Of a DNA stretch of 64,000 bases, positions 51,801-64,000 are shown piece by piece. This DNA comes from Phylloscopus collybita (taxonomy: Eukaryota > Chordata > Aves > Passeriformes > Phylloscopidae), in the NCBI GenBank assembly GCA_027886175.1, contig JAJNNQ010000006.1, forward strand, positions 6,262,001 to 6,326,000, given 5' to 3'. The notes under the pieces are model-generated. The model was not told the origin of the DNA. It saw nothing but the letters and a program-made list of their open reading frames with translations, and made no database searches. The first letter of the stretch is position 1; every line of letters begins with the position of its first letter. The translations under genes and the position numbers were made by a program.

Positions 51801-52903
51801 CTCTTATCAGATCAGTGACCTCTTCCCCATTAGTTCCACCAGATTTCCATACAGGCCACCAGAATATACTTGAGTTATTCCAATCAATCCACTTTCATTC
51901 AGCTTCTCTCAATGGATTTGTTTCCTTTTTACTGGTCATATCCAACCTTACTGCCTCTAAGCCATATTGCCAAATTTACACTTTGCTGTGTCTCTATGAT
52001 GTAATAAGCTTACGTTTATATCTTCCTCCAGCATGATCCAGTCAAATAGTTCTGAAAAGGTGGAGCACAACTATCTTGTCACTTTCAAATCCTGTTCCTT
52101 CAGTACTCTGGGAACTACTATTTTGCTGTGTTTCTGGAAGGCACAAGACATAGGAAGATACTCTCCCGAATTAGTTAATACAGAATTAATACTCTCCAAA
52201 ATTCCTTCTGCCTAAGGAAGTCAAAATATAGTGCTCGATAAGCTGAACTGCTTCCCAAATTCCCTCATTAATTAGGCAAGACTTACAGGGAGAGGACAGT
52301 CAAAAAGATGCAGGAGGATGAACTTGGAAAGGACAAGAATACAAATGTGTTTGGGAGATGCACTGTCTTTATGAGCCAAATGCTGTAAATAGCTGCTCTA
52401 GCCTTGAAACGAAAACTTCCCATATCCTTCTCAAGCCACGGTAACACAAGCCATTTTGGATGTTTAGACAGTATCCATCCTTAAGGCAAATTTTCTAGTA
52501 TATGTGTTCTCCTCAAAGAAAGAAGTGAACAGATTCAGCAACTTCTCCTGCTAGTAGATGTCGAAACCAACAAAATTAAAGTCTTGAAAGGGAGTAGCAA
52601 GGGGAAAGATATTTAGTAATGAAAACATAATTACAGTGTTCCTGATAAAGCAAGACCACAAGAAACTAATTTGCATAATAATTTTCTGAAATACATGAAG
52701 ATTCCATTTCTGTGAAAACCATCTGTTTTCCATTCACATTCCACTTGTGAGATTAAACTCCTTCTAAAATTTAGTTTCTGAATAGGAACAGAAGCACATA
52801 TTTGGATCCTGTGATCTAACCATATCTAGGAATATAACCTGCAGTTGTCAGAAAACATAATTTAGACTTCCTTATATCAAATTCAGTTTTATTTGTCACA
52901 TCT

Positions 52904-52945
<42 letters not shown>

Positions 52946-53954
52946 CCATGTATTACCCTAAAAAATGCCCTCTAAATAGACTTTGGTATAAACAGCTAGG
53001 GAAGCAAGAGCATTGTTCTTGAAAAAAGGCTTGGAATAAAGCATTGGTAAATTTTACAGGATGTTGTTGTTGAAATTCTTGCATCTGTTAACTGACAAGG
53101 ATCTTAAAGCTGAGTTTAAGGCATCTCAGCTGTGGCTGATCTTGTATGCTTCTCATACACCAATCAGCAGATTCCCTTAGGCTCTGAAAAAGAATGCTTG
53201 CAACACACTTTGCCTAATCTATTTGTATATTCTTAAATTACTGAGACAGGGGAGTTTGTTTTTGGTTATTAAAATACTGAAGAGCTGCACCAGTGGCATT
53301 TATGCTTCAAGTTTGATAAAGAAGACCTGATCTCTACAAGTGATTAATAGGTTTTTATCTCTCAGAGCAAATTTTGTTCTTGAGAGTCAGAAAATTATTT
53401 TCATCTTCTTTTCAGTCTAATTAGTAATTTGAAATAGAAATTATCCAATTCTTTTGATTGTTTCTGTACAAAACAACTATGAAATACTCTGTACTTAAAT
53501 CATTTAACTGTATGAAATTAATTTTAAAAATGCAGGTCTTCAGTTGCTACGGATCAGGAATGATTAAGAATGTAAAAGGAATTTCAACATTCATTTTTCT
53601 GTAAATAGCAATATTATTAAATGGCAAATTGTAATTCAACATTACATCTACAGGACCACTTGGACCAGAAATTGAGTTATTAGTAAATATCTTTCTCTTT
53701 TTGGCTATTGAATTAGATTTTTATACGCATAATTATGTCATTATGATGAGGCAATTAGATAAAATAAAACATATTCTCTGATGGCTTAATATAAGAATGA
53801 ATTATTGCTAATACTTTAATCTTCATAAGTCACTGGAAAAGTGTATCAAACCTTACCTGGCTTCAGGACAATCAGAAAAATTAAAACCATGTCCATAGCA
53901 AAATGCAATTTCTAGAAGTCAGGAGTGCCCTAGGTTACAATGTAAGATGTACCC
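45876..53954. other. Unique A+T-rich non-coding DNA
   Basis: Eight kb with no recognisable gene or transposon. Frames are under 95 codons. A 9-bp perfect inverted repeat AAAAGTCAA/TTGACTTTT lies at 50571-50592 next to a T-rich run (50589-50611). A long T tract at 52905 is listed separately. Patches at 48300-48480 and 50280-50420 are richer in G+C but unnamed. Confidence 0.5.
52905..52945. repeat. Uninterrupted run of 41 T
   Basis: Forty-one consecutive T, the longest homopolymer in the window. CR1 has no A/T tail and no retro-copied gene is seen beside it. The length is unreliable in most sequencing technologies. Confidence 0.95.
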
Positions 53955-54465
53955 AAGGTAGGTATTCTATCACCATCTTCATGAGCTGTTGAAACCAGGT
54001 GGGGCAGTGTTTCCCTTGCCCCCTTCCTCCAGGCTATCTTCTGTTAATGGGCCATCAATGCCTTGCCCCATGACTCACCTCCTCCGGGAGCTCTCTCTGT
54101 TCAATGGGCAGTCAAGGACCCATTGCATGACTGGTGGAATGATATCAGTCCATTGTGAGATGCTCTGCCCAGGGGGAGGAGCCAAGCATTCCCACCTGGA
54201 TACAATCTGGGGGGACTTGGGACAGCACAGCAGCTTTTACACAGGATTTCCAGAGGGCAAGAGCTATCAGACCTGTCTACAGGATTACTGCTTGAACAAG
54301 ATCACTCCATCTGGACTGCTACCACAACCCTAACCAACAGGGTGTCAGGTTGTATTATTCCATTTACTTTATTTTCCTTTTTTTTTTTTTTTTTTCCTCT
54401 CTCTCCTCCTATTAAACTGTATTTCTGACTTGGAATTTCACTGGGTTTGCTTTCAAACCAGCACA
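53955..54465 (+). mobile_element. 5'-damaged LTR C, related to LTRs A and B
   Basis: Homology to LTR A runs from GTATTCTAT near 53961 and the CTGTTGAAACCAGGTGGGGCAG block to the 3' end CTTTCAAACCAGCACA. Shared blocks are TTCTGTTAATGGGCCATCAATGCC (A: CTGCTAATGGGCCATTAACACC), TGTGAGATGCTCTGCCCAGGGGGAGGAGCCAA, CACCTGGATACAATCTGG (promoter-like site) and CCTAACCAACAGGGTGTCAGG. The last of these matches LTR B, not A. CTATTAAACTGTATTTC near 54409 is the polyadenylation region. The terminal TGTCTTGGG is missing, so the copy is truncated or deleted at its 5' end. It contains an 18-T run at 54378-54395. Confidence 0.82.
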
Positions 54466-55010
54466 GGGGAAATTAGAATATTTAAGACTTCTTATGGAAA
54501 CTGTCATATTCATTTTTTGTTTAAGGTGTTTCAAATAGGAATATTTTAGAAGATAACATTAGCTATTTTTAGGTAAGATTGCACTCTTTCAGTTGTGATT
54601 ACTCAAATGGTCTTTAGTAGTAACTGTAAATACCTACTTACTAGTCTTTTTACCCATTAGTTATCATGTCATTTTAAACCAAGTTGAGTGGCCAACATGC
54701 ACCACTTACAGGAAAGCACAAATGTACAAATTGTGAACAGTATGGTGCCATTTTGTAATGATTTCAATAATGATTTTTTGCCCTCACTTCTACCTTTCTT
54801 CTGCCCAGCTAATTCTTCATAAAATCAAATGCTGAAAGGTAAAAAAGAAGTTCTTTTAATAGTCTTATAACATGCATATTTATTTCAATTGAACAGGGAA
54901 CATAGCTTCCTCTGAATTATTTTACTTATATAGTCAATGCACTGAAGAAAAGACCAGCATGATCTTTGCTAGATATATGACAAGTACATATGAAACGTCA
55001 TGTACTAAGC
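54466..55010. other. Unique non-coding DNA
   Basis: No recognisable gene or repeat between the two damaged LTRs. Confidence 0.5.
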
Positions 55011-55305
55011 TGTCCTGGTTTCAGCTAGGGTAGAGTTAATTCCTTCTCAGTGGCTGTTACACTGCTGTGTTTTGGTGAGCAATTGCATTGTGCATCACTT
55101 GTTTGTTTGTTTTTTCCTTTCATTATGATTATTATCCTTTACCATTATTATTGAATTTTACTTTATTTTTAATTATTAAACTTCTTATCTCAACATACAA
55201 GTTCTACCTCAATTCTCCTCAGTCCACTTAGGTGGCAGAGAAGAGGAGGGGTTGAGGGAGCAGTTCTGAGATGCTTCATCTCTGGCTGGGCTTAAAACCA
55301 CAAAA
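55011..55305 (+). mobile_element. LTR E with internal deletion, plus strand
   Basis: It starts TGTCCTGGTTTCAGCTAGGG and TAGAGTTAATTCC and ends GGGCTTAAAACCACAAAA. Characteristic blocks are GTGAGCAATTGCATTGTGCATCACTTG (55074-55100), TTATTAAACTTCTTATCTCAAC near 55176 and GGCAGAGAAGAGGAGGGG. From memory of this common passerine family, several hundred bases (most of U3 with the TATA box) normally lie between CACTGCTGTGTTTTG and GGTGAGCAATTG. Here the two are directly joined at about 55074, so the promoter is deleted. The flanks TAAGC (55006-55010) and TAAAC (55306-55310) are a 5-bp duplication with one mismatch. Confidence 0.82.
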
Positions 55306-58300
55306 TAAACTAATAAAATGGGGCCATCACTTTCAGCATTACACATTTATATGGGTTATTAAATTCTTGTAAAAGACATTTATGTATTGCTTGTCACTTT
55401 CTAACACAAATCATCCTAATCCCCTGTAATCTGAAGGAACACATTTTGATATCTCTTTCTTTTGCCCTTCATAAAACTTTCCCAGAAATACCATAATACC
55501 AGTATTAGTAACAATGGGTCCAGTGTCAAAGTCCATACGGATTTTTTTACTCAGAGAAAAATGCTTTTGTCTCAATAAGGCTGTGCAACACTTGAGAGAT
55601 TTGCAGCATTTGACACAGATTTGATAAATCTATTTGCTGTGCAAGGGAATATTTTGCAGTGGCAGGGCAAGGAGACAATTTCATACTTGGTGGAGTTCTA
55701 GTACATTCAGAAGATTTGCTCTGTGAGTGATTTTAATCCATACTGTGTCTTCATTAGAGGTGCTTCTGAAGTACTCTGAATGTCTTTAGCACCTCTGCAC
55801 ACTCACCTTTCTATTTGTATGTATTTCTTACCCACGTGGCCCTTATCTCCCGAATTCCAAGTCAGCACTGAAGCGATAAAAGTATCATGAGGACTGACTT
55901 TAGCATACAAAGCTTACTTTAACTAAATCTTTTCTCCTCTGTTATCCTCAGGCATTTAGGCTGGTGACAGAAGCATATCTACAACTGCAGATGGAAAAGA
56001 TTCAAATGTCTCAACTCGAGAAAAAGATATTTATTCACAGATATTTCTCTGTTACTTAGACCAGTCTCTTAACTAGAACAGACTACAAAAGCAATGAGAC
56101 TAATATAATTCAAGATAGGAAACTAAGTATAAGAACTGGCATTACGTATTACATGTTGATAAAATAAGTATCAGCCAAAATTAATTAGGTATACAAATGG
56201 AAAAGTAGATTAAACTTAAAGGGGACAAGAAAAGGAGAGAACTGACCTTTACTGGAGCTTCCAGCCCTAAAAGAAGATGACTGTCACTGCCATAAATGCC
56301 TATGGATATGAATAACACAATTATCCTTCTATGAAATTATTTTGAAGATTATGTGCCTCCTTCCTTATTTTTCCCCAATCAACTCAGCATCTGGTTTCAA
56401 ACTAACTTGTAAATGCAGTGGCAAAACTATGTCAAAAAGGATAACTTCTAGAGGTGACAGGTAAAGTCACTACTTAGTCATGCAGCTGGATTTTGCACTG
56501 AGATCTCTCAGATGTTTCTTTTTAGTGACATGTTGGAATTGAACACTTATCAAAAATACATTTTCTATATCAACCTTTAGACTGCAATTTTCAAGAACTA
56601 ATTGAAAACACAAGAGTACTCATAGTTAGGGAGACACACTCTGCTTTTTTGTGTCACATCTGTGCAGTTTACTCAATACTCTAAGAACAGTTAATGCCAT
56701 ACTGTGAAACACATACTTGAGTAGCTGACAATTTCTATAATATAACTAAAGCTCAGGAAATGAAAGCCAGTATAGCCACACAATTAAAATAATCTTTTTA
56801 TGGTATTCTACAAAAAATAAAATAGTCTTTTGGAAAACACCGGTATAACAGTGAGTGAATATTTCAGTAACTGCACATAGGTAAAGCATAGTTTTTTTCT
56901 GCTGAGAAAAAAAAAATATAATCATGCTGCCACACTGATTTTTTTTTTTTTTCTCAAGATATAAAACTTATTTCAATAGGTATCTGTGCTAGGAACTGAG
57001 CTCAGGATTCTTTGATAAAATCTTTTTCTGCATTTAAAAATGTTAACTTTGTTGCATAGGAATTAACTTCTCTCAAGTTATTCACAAAATGACAGAAGAT
57101 AATTGCTGTGAAAAAAAGTAAATTGTTTTGGTTATGAAAATTTATGCAGACTTGCAAGAGAAAAAAAACTGTGTTCATAAAAGGTGTCTGCCTATCTTTT
57201 CACTTTGCTGTTTTCAAAAAAGTATTTTTACATTATAGGTCAAACAGAAATTCATATTATGACATGAGTGAACATCCCTAATTCTGCCTGTAGAGTAACA
57301 AATTGTTAATAAAATTTATTTGAGGTGTGATTTATGCCATCTACTCTAAAAACTCATCGGCTAATGCTATCTAGGCTTATTTTCATTACTTCAATTTAAA
57401 TGAAAAATAAAAGGTACTATGGCATACTACATTCAGCATTAAAAACAACAGTAAGAAATATTCTGTGGAGTTTACATAAGCTCATATATGTAAAGGTGGG
57501 CACAGAGGCTAATGCTGTGTAGTGAAATTGAATCAAATTGAAAATTAACATATTAGTATAAACATTCAAATTAATTATTTCCATTTGAAATCAGCAGAGA
57601 CAGCCGCAGAAGCAAAAATAGCCTGAAAAAGAATCCCAAAGGGTTTTTACAAGAATGAAAGCCGTTATTATTGTTGAAATTCATCCATCTACAGAGAGGC
57701 AGTGGGAGACATAGACTACGCAAATTCTTGCATTCTAAGGTGCAAGCTCTAGTAGCATTTTCAGGCTCTGGGATGGTACCTCATGAATGCAGCACACTGG
57801 TGCTCATTCTGAATACCAGAGGTATTTTACTCCAAGTGGGATGAATGGTGGCACAGATCCCACTGACTTTAGTATCATTTTGCCACCCATCTCAGCAGAC
57901 AATTTAGACTTAAAATACTTGTACACATGGCAATATGAATTTTCTGTAGTTTTAGGATGATGTCCATACCTAAAACATCAATATTTTGTAGATGAATTAT
58001 GTCTTTTAGAGTACCATGATCTAAGTTCAGTCTGGTAGGGTTGAGTGGTCCTTATGTTACCCAGGTCTGTTTTAACACAACAAAACCTCAGAATCAGGAT
58101 TTCCCACATTTTTGTCTGGACTGACTGTGCCATTGTGCGCAGTGTGAACTGTCTATGAACCTGAAATACAAACGCAGCATGGAAGAGTACAGGCATGAGA
58201 GGGTAGCAGAAGGTTTGAGATCAGAAGCACAGAATGATATCAGAGGCCCACGGCTAAAGATGCTACAGCAGTGGTCAATTAGTGGCCACCTCTGGAGTGT

Positions 58301-61300
58301 AACCTGTACAGATGGTTTTACAGATGAAAATAGGAAACAAAGAATAAGCACCCAGCAAATGGAAAATGTACCACATAGAGTAGATCTGACAGAAGGTGGA
58401 ATCAAAGATCAGTTTAGGGGTGCTGTTAGAAAACACATGAAAATATCCCCTAAACCCCAAGAATAAGGGGGAAGACACCCTACAGCTCCCCCAAACCATA
58501 TTATATTCCTCCTGGAAAATGATTTGAACTAATGATTTGCTCAAATACCTTTTTGGTGGATTTTTTTGAGAATTATCGGCAATAGTAATTTTATTTATAA
58601 AAGTTAGCAATTACTAGAATGCTAAGAATTATATTAATTAGAATTCTACAGTTATTAGAATGTATAGTTAGCAAATTAATAATTTCTTGATAATAATTCT
58701 AACAAATTAATATAAATATAACTTACTGATATAATTTCTGCATTGTGCGTATATTGTGAATTTCTTCACCTCACACAAAATACAAAAGGGATGCTATCAT
58801 ATTTTGCATGTTTTATGAGAGTCAGTCTCTCCTGTGGACAAAGTTCAGGCACTAACAGTCTATGAGGCTACTTATGACACAAACCAGTTGTGTTTACCTT
58901 ATACTGGCTTCTTTTCCTATACAGACATATATTCAAATATTTATATGGTTTCTTTTACATTAAATATAACTTATCCTCAAAACTCTTTATGCTGCTCATC
59001 ATTGAAACAACCTTCAGAATTCACAAGTTTTACTGTTACCATTTCACATGTGGCAAACAGATATTTGGAGTATTATTGCATTCTGTTTAATCTGTGAAAC
59101 GTCAACTCTCTCTCCACAGAAACATGTATGATCGGAGTCACACAGGGTGATGTGAAAATAGCAGCTGGTAAGCCAGCTGTGGTACCTTGTTACCAACTGC
59201 ATCCATCCAAGTGACTTTTATGCTCATATGGCTGTAATCTTCCCAGGTATGGATGTAGACAACCTTACTACAAAATCTGTGTACACCCTGAAAGTCTTGC
59301 ACTCAGGGTCTTAAAGGTACTTAATCATACAAAAAATTCACATAAATGACTGAGGAGGGATTTTAAGATCAACCCTCACACTTTTCTCTGAGGAGCTGAA
59401 GATTACAAAATAAATTGATTTTAATAAAGAAGAGATGTAAGCCTCTTATCATCACTTATTCAGGGCCTTAATCACTGAAATGTCCTTCCTTATTTACATA
59501 AAATAATGATCAGTACTGTACATTTTCACATCAAATTAATCCCTCACACTCAGTTGATATATATTTCTTTAAAAGGCATCTTCAGTTACAGTCCTGCAAC
59601 TATTCACGCTTTGGAGCAATGTTGCACACTTTAGTCATTGTGCATAGGAAAAGGAATAACAAAGGGAATTCACCTTCTGCTTTTCTTTCTTTAGCTCTGT
59701 TTTTGTTTAAAATACAAGACACCTCTCTTATCACACATGGAATAGAAGAGATGATCAAAAAGAGCCAATTTGCATGCAAGCAACTGTCAAGTTAAAATTC
59801 AGATATTCAGATTTTATATAGGAACTCACTTCCATAGTGAGTTTGAATAAATCCTCAGATTTTCATGCGAGGATTTTTTTCTGCCTTTTTTTTTTTTCTT
59901 GATAGATGTTATCATGAAACAAAGCTTTGTGTATGGCTTGAACCCAGTTCTATCAGACTAAAAGATAATTTGGCACAAAGAGACTTTTACAGTAATTTTA
60001 ACTTCATTTGAGCTTGAAAACAGTGTCTGGTGTGGCAGGCAGAACAGAGTCAAATCCTGCAGCTGTAACAATTTGATCATTGATTTTGTGAGACAATATC
60101 ACCTTGGTTCTTCATAACAAATTTTTGAGATAATTTTGTTTACAGACATAATCCATAGCTGGTAGAATTAGGATATATCACAGAAGCTTTTAAATTTTTT
60201 CATAAAATCAGTTAATTTGTAATGAGATCTTTACGGCACGAATTTGGAAGGGAGCCAGTGCAATCTGACTCACAGGAAATTGGTTCAGATTTGAGTCTGT
60301 TTTAGCATAATAACAATAATAAAAGGGGTTGCCATTCTTTGGCAAGAAACAATATCTCTTGCTTATACAAATGGTGATAATTGCTGAATGGATAGCTAAA
60401 ACTATATTTTCAAAGAGAAGCCTTTGATCTTAAGGACTTCAGAATGTTTTTGCCAAGCAGAAGATGAGTGGGAAGGGTCATGTCTGTGTCTGTACTTCAT
60501 TCTTTTTCGTGGATCTAGCAATCAGTACATGAGATTATAGAGAAAATAATTCTGATTTTCTCTTCTCAAAAAAATTAGATTAGAAGAAAAGCAGATAAAA
60601 AATTTGAAAAATTGACATAATCTCAGTGATGTGTCTTTGTGGAACATTATCAAAATTGTGTAAGATGCGAGTAATATGCTGAACAGAAGATATGAAAAAG
60701 CCTTTAATTCACTCACATGAGCTTATCCACATGCCACTGCTAAGATAACCTAAAGACAAGCAAAAATCATGACATCCATGAAGTTGACATGCCATGAACA
60801 GCCTTTCAGAGAAAACTAAATAGTCAAACAAGGTTCTAATTTCTTGAAACAGAAGGAATCTATGCTCTAAAGCCTCTTGTATCCCTGCCTTTTGTTTCAT
60901 ACATGGTCTTGAAAAATTTCACAGGTGTTTTAGTGTTACTGGGTTAACTAAGGATAACCTTGTGGCTGTTTCTGGTCTGAAACAAATAGGTATCACCTGC
61001 AAAATTCAGTTCCACTCCCATTCCATAATTTGAACTTTGACACCATAATAAGATGTTTGGTCTAAGGATATCTGAAGGTGGCAGTTAGTGATGATCTGCA
61101 CCTCAGGATGCAAAGGGAAAAATTAAAAAACAAAAGGGATTCAGAACACAGACAAATTTGACTCAGACAGCTGAATAGTCATTAGAAGATTTTCAGCAGT
61201 ATAAAATGTTATAAATAAAGTTCTACACTACATGTAGCTTTTAGCATCACTCAAATTTATCTTTCTCCTGCCTCATTCCACGGTTTTCCTTGAAATACTG

Positions 61301-64000
61301 TTTTAAGCTACACACTGGAAAAAAGAAAAAAAAAAAACCTTAAGAGAGAATTCAATTTATATTTGGTGTAAAAGTAGTACAAAACTTTTTTTCATCTGCA
61401 TAAGATGGGCAATTAATCTCACATCAGTTTTATACAGATGTTAAGTGATAGAAAGGTAAAATATAAGCTCATTGAAATTCTTTCAGGTCTGCTGGCATCC
61501 TGTTGGTGACAGTTATGGAAATGGATGAAAAGTTTAAAAAAATATATTTTATGTATTTACAGGTACAAAATTTAGGTACATGTATAATAAATCCTGATTA
61601 AAGATAAGAAGAGATCTACAAAGAAGTAGACAGTAGCTGACAGGTTCTGCAACTAACATAGCACTGATGTGATTGAGAAAGTTTAGGTAATTGATTTGCA
61701 AAAAAGTTGAAAAATTACAGAAAAGGCGCACATAAACAGAAAGATTTAACCTTTGTGTTTGCTCTGGAGAAGCTGAGTTGCTCTTTTATCAAAAACATCT
61801 TCAGTTACTGTTAGCTTACTGAAACCATGCCTGCAAGCTAATTAATTACTGGCATTTATCAGTAATTAACACTGTCATCCCCATCTCACTTTTGTGGTAA
61901 TGGGGTTGTTTTTCATAGTGTAAAACATTATATGCATGATTTGGCTTGAGCTTCGGTTTAAGCATGAGCTGTTAGAGATTTCTTTATGGAGGCTCATAGA
62001 AAGACAAATGCATCAAAAGTAGACTGTATTTACAAAAACCGATAAATTATTTTACAAATCTCAGCAGTTCTCTCAGTTCTGTTAAGTGAGTGATTAGTTT
62101 CTACATAAACTGAGCATTTTCTGAAGCAAGTAGTGAGCCAGTATCTTTTCCAGTTTATAATAACTGAGTAATATGGTCTGGCACAGGAATTCTGCAGGAG
62201 CTCAACACAAGATATGTTTCTAGGAAAACTGGACCCCAAGCAGATTAAATCAGATCTCTACTCTCTTTTTTTTTCCTGGTAGAACAGCAGACACCCCCAT
62301 CTCTGGACTTTTGACAGAGAAACTCCCCTTAGTAGAGAGATTGATATAAATTATATTGTTCCTATTATGCCCAGTAAATTTTTCATGACAAAAATAAAGA
62401 ACATTAGAATTGTTATATATCTGCTTCTTCACTGATACTTAAAAATGATATTATATAAAGATTTTTGAAGGAAGAACATCTATTAAACTCTTACATGAGT
62501 TTTACTTCAGTGAAAAATATAAATTTGGGTTCTTCTCCAAGAATAATAATAATATAAATATAATATAAATAAAAAATAATAATAATTATTTTTTGTTTGA
62601 TTTTGTGATTCTATGGTAACTTTGTTTTTGAGTATATGTCTTTTTCCTGAAAAAAACCTGCCAATACCTTAAATGATTCATTTAATATGCTTTTTGCTGT
62701 CTTTATTAAGAGGTAGAAACCTTCACCCCTTTCACGTTCTTGAATATTTGAGCCTAAGGAGATGTAACAGACATTATCTCTGCAAATCTCTACTCACTCA
62801 CATCTTCTGGGCTAATTTCTGGTTTTCTGTACAATAATTAAAACCATAGCTCTTCAAGCTTAATTTAGCAATGTAATAAAACCTAGCTTCATCTAATTTC
62901 CTGTATTTGAGAAGTTCTGTTTCTTTGGTTTTTCACCTTTTTTCCTTTCATGCTTCAATACTTTTAGTTAGAATGGAAGTACAGGTACAGAAATGTTACT
63001 AAATACCATGGACCACAGATGCATAGTCAATATTGTATTTGCTTTAGACCTTGAGGAGTTATAAAGCAGAAAAAGAATCTCTTTAGATACTAGATTTTCC
63101 AAATAATTTTGGTCTGTATTATTATTTTAAATGATGTACAGGTTTTATAGATTTTATACTTAGTAAGACTAAAACTATTTTCCTATATTCAATGAACTAC
63201 CCAAAATCTAAATGCCCCCATCTTCTTTTGTAGATCTCCAATATTAATTTGAAAAATTCATGTCAAATTCACCATTTTCTGTATTTCTTGAAATAATTCA
63301 ATTCATTTCAATTCAACAGTGAATTAATCCTGTTTGCAGTAAGATGACTTTAAAGAGTAGGTATAAAATTACGCAAAACTTTATTATTGGTCTTGTTATT
63401 GTTTGTTTCTTTGCTTTCTAGAAACTCACTGTTATTTCTCCACTATATCTCTATATCACAACAAATTTTAAAACGTCTTGATCTATTTATTGTAAAATAT
63501 TTATTTTGATGAATCACTTTCTTGACCCTGTTTTGTTGACAAGTATTTAGCATTCAGTGATTTTCCTTCAATATATCAGATGTACGGTAGATCTCTTGAT
63601 TAGTGTTCTGCTCTAAGATTACAGATCTGCAGCTTAGCTTCTAGATCATTCCTGAAACAATCAAGAACAACTCACAATTTCAAAAAACTTCTTTTAAGTA
63701 AAGTTATTTATTAAAATGCTTCTGAGACATGAACTCAGACATAAGCATAGTCAAGCAAGTTGATTTATAAAGTAAATGAATATTCATGGTCAGCATTTTT
63801 TATGCTCTCAAATCAACCTCCTGCTGCCAAGAGAAGCCAGCGGAACAAGTGCATCTTGCAATGTGCCCAGAGACTCCCACTTTGCTCTCCTGCTTAATCA
63901 AGAGAGAGTGCAATCGTTTAGTGTATCCTGAATGCTCAATCTTCAAAGAAAGAGACTTATTTATCTGCAAACATCTTTTCCAACATTTTTTCCCCTCCTC
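55306..64000. other. Unique A+T-rich non-coding DNA
   Basis: Nearly 9 kb without a recognisable transposon or gene. Three overlapping frames of 103-111 codons occur on both strands at 58094-58610. The plus-strand one (58155-58466) is hydrophilic and charged but has no motif I know. An A+T-only tract lies at 62542-62592 (listed) and T-rich runs at 56939-56953 and 59888-59899. Confidence 0.5.
62542..62592. repeat. AAT-rich low-complexity tract
   Basis: About 50 bp consisting only of A and T, built from AAT and ATAAAT units and ending AATAATTATTTT, so the end is partly self-complementary. Confidence 0.85.

Noticed and set aside
53989..54333. 114-codon plus-strand frame rich in P and S
   Set aside because: It is the non-coding LTR C read through. 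LTRs of this type do not encode proteins there.
58094..58610. Three overlapping frames of 103-111 codons on both strands
   Set aside because: Mutual overlap and lack of any motif point to a stop-poor stretch and not a gene. Conservation data would be needed to reopen this.

Overview
This is 64 kb of A+T-rich vertebrate nuclear DNA, most likely from a bird and probably a songbird. The evidence is the repeat content. There are about ten fragments of the avian LINE family CR1, recognisable by their 3' ends (short tandem tails of the TGATTCTG / TCACAGAA type, with no poly-A tail). There are also six solo or decayed LTRs of endogenous retroviruses, several beginning TGTCCTGG or TGTCTTGG and ending in CA, of the kind I recall from passerine genomes. 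I see no Alu/B1-type SINEs, no operons, no ribosome-binding-site-led genes and no CRISPR array. The species call is inference and was not searched.

I found no gene I can defend. Open frames are short (longest 166 codons), overlap on both strands, match no protein I recognise, and lie in A+T-rich DNA or inside repeats. The window is best read as intergenic DNA or the interior of a long intron. Exons below about 150 bp and conserved non-coding enhancers cannot be excluded by eye.

Layout. 1-3.88 kb: unique DNA with a GATA microsatellite. 3.88-7.3 kb: two CR1 fragments on the minus strand. 8.69-9.33 kb: a complete solo LTR with a perfect TTCCC target duplication. 9.3-21.4 kb: mostly unique A+T-rich DNA with an old 130-bp duplication and one CR1 tail. 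21.4-24.6 kb: two related LTRs in opposite orientation 1.5 kb apart, the second inserted into a CR1 copy. 26.9-27.4 kb: a decayed CR1 reverse-transcriptase fragment. 27.4-33.7 kb: unique DNA with a perfect 35-bp tandem duplication. 33.7-35.4 kb: two plus-strand CR1 3' ends. 37.5-38.3 kb: an AAAC-rich tract and a decayed LTR. 44.35-45.88 kb: a CR1 copy split by an ERV1-like LTR with a CCAG target duplication. 53.96-55.31 kb: two further damaged LTRs. 55.3-64 kb: unique A+T-rich DNA.

The main content is therefore a layered record of retroelement insertion: CR1 first, LTRs on top, then deletion. I did not find a previously undescribed biological system. The most checkable oddities are the inverted LTR pair, the perfect 16-bp hairpin inside the 8.7-kb LTR, the two insertions nested in CR1, and two unexplained duplications.
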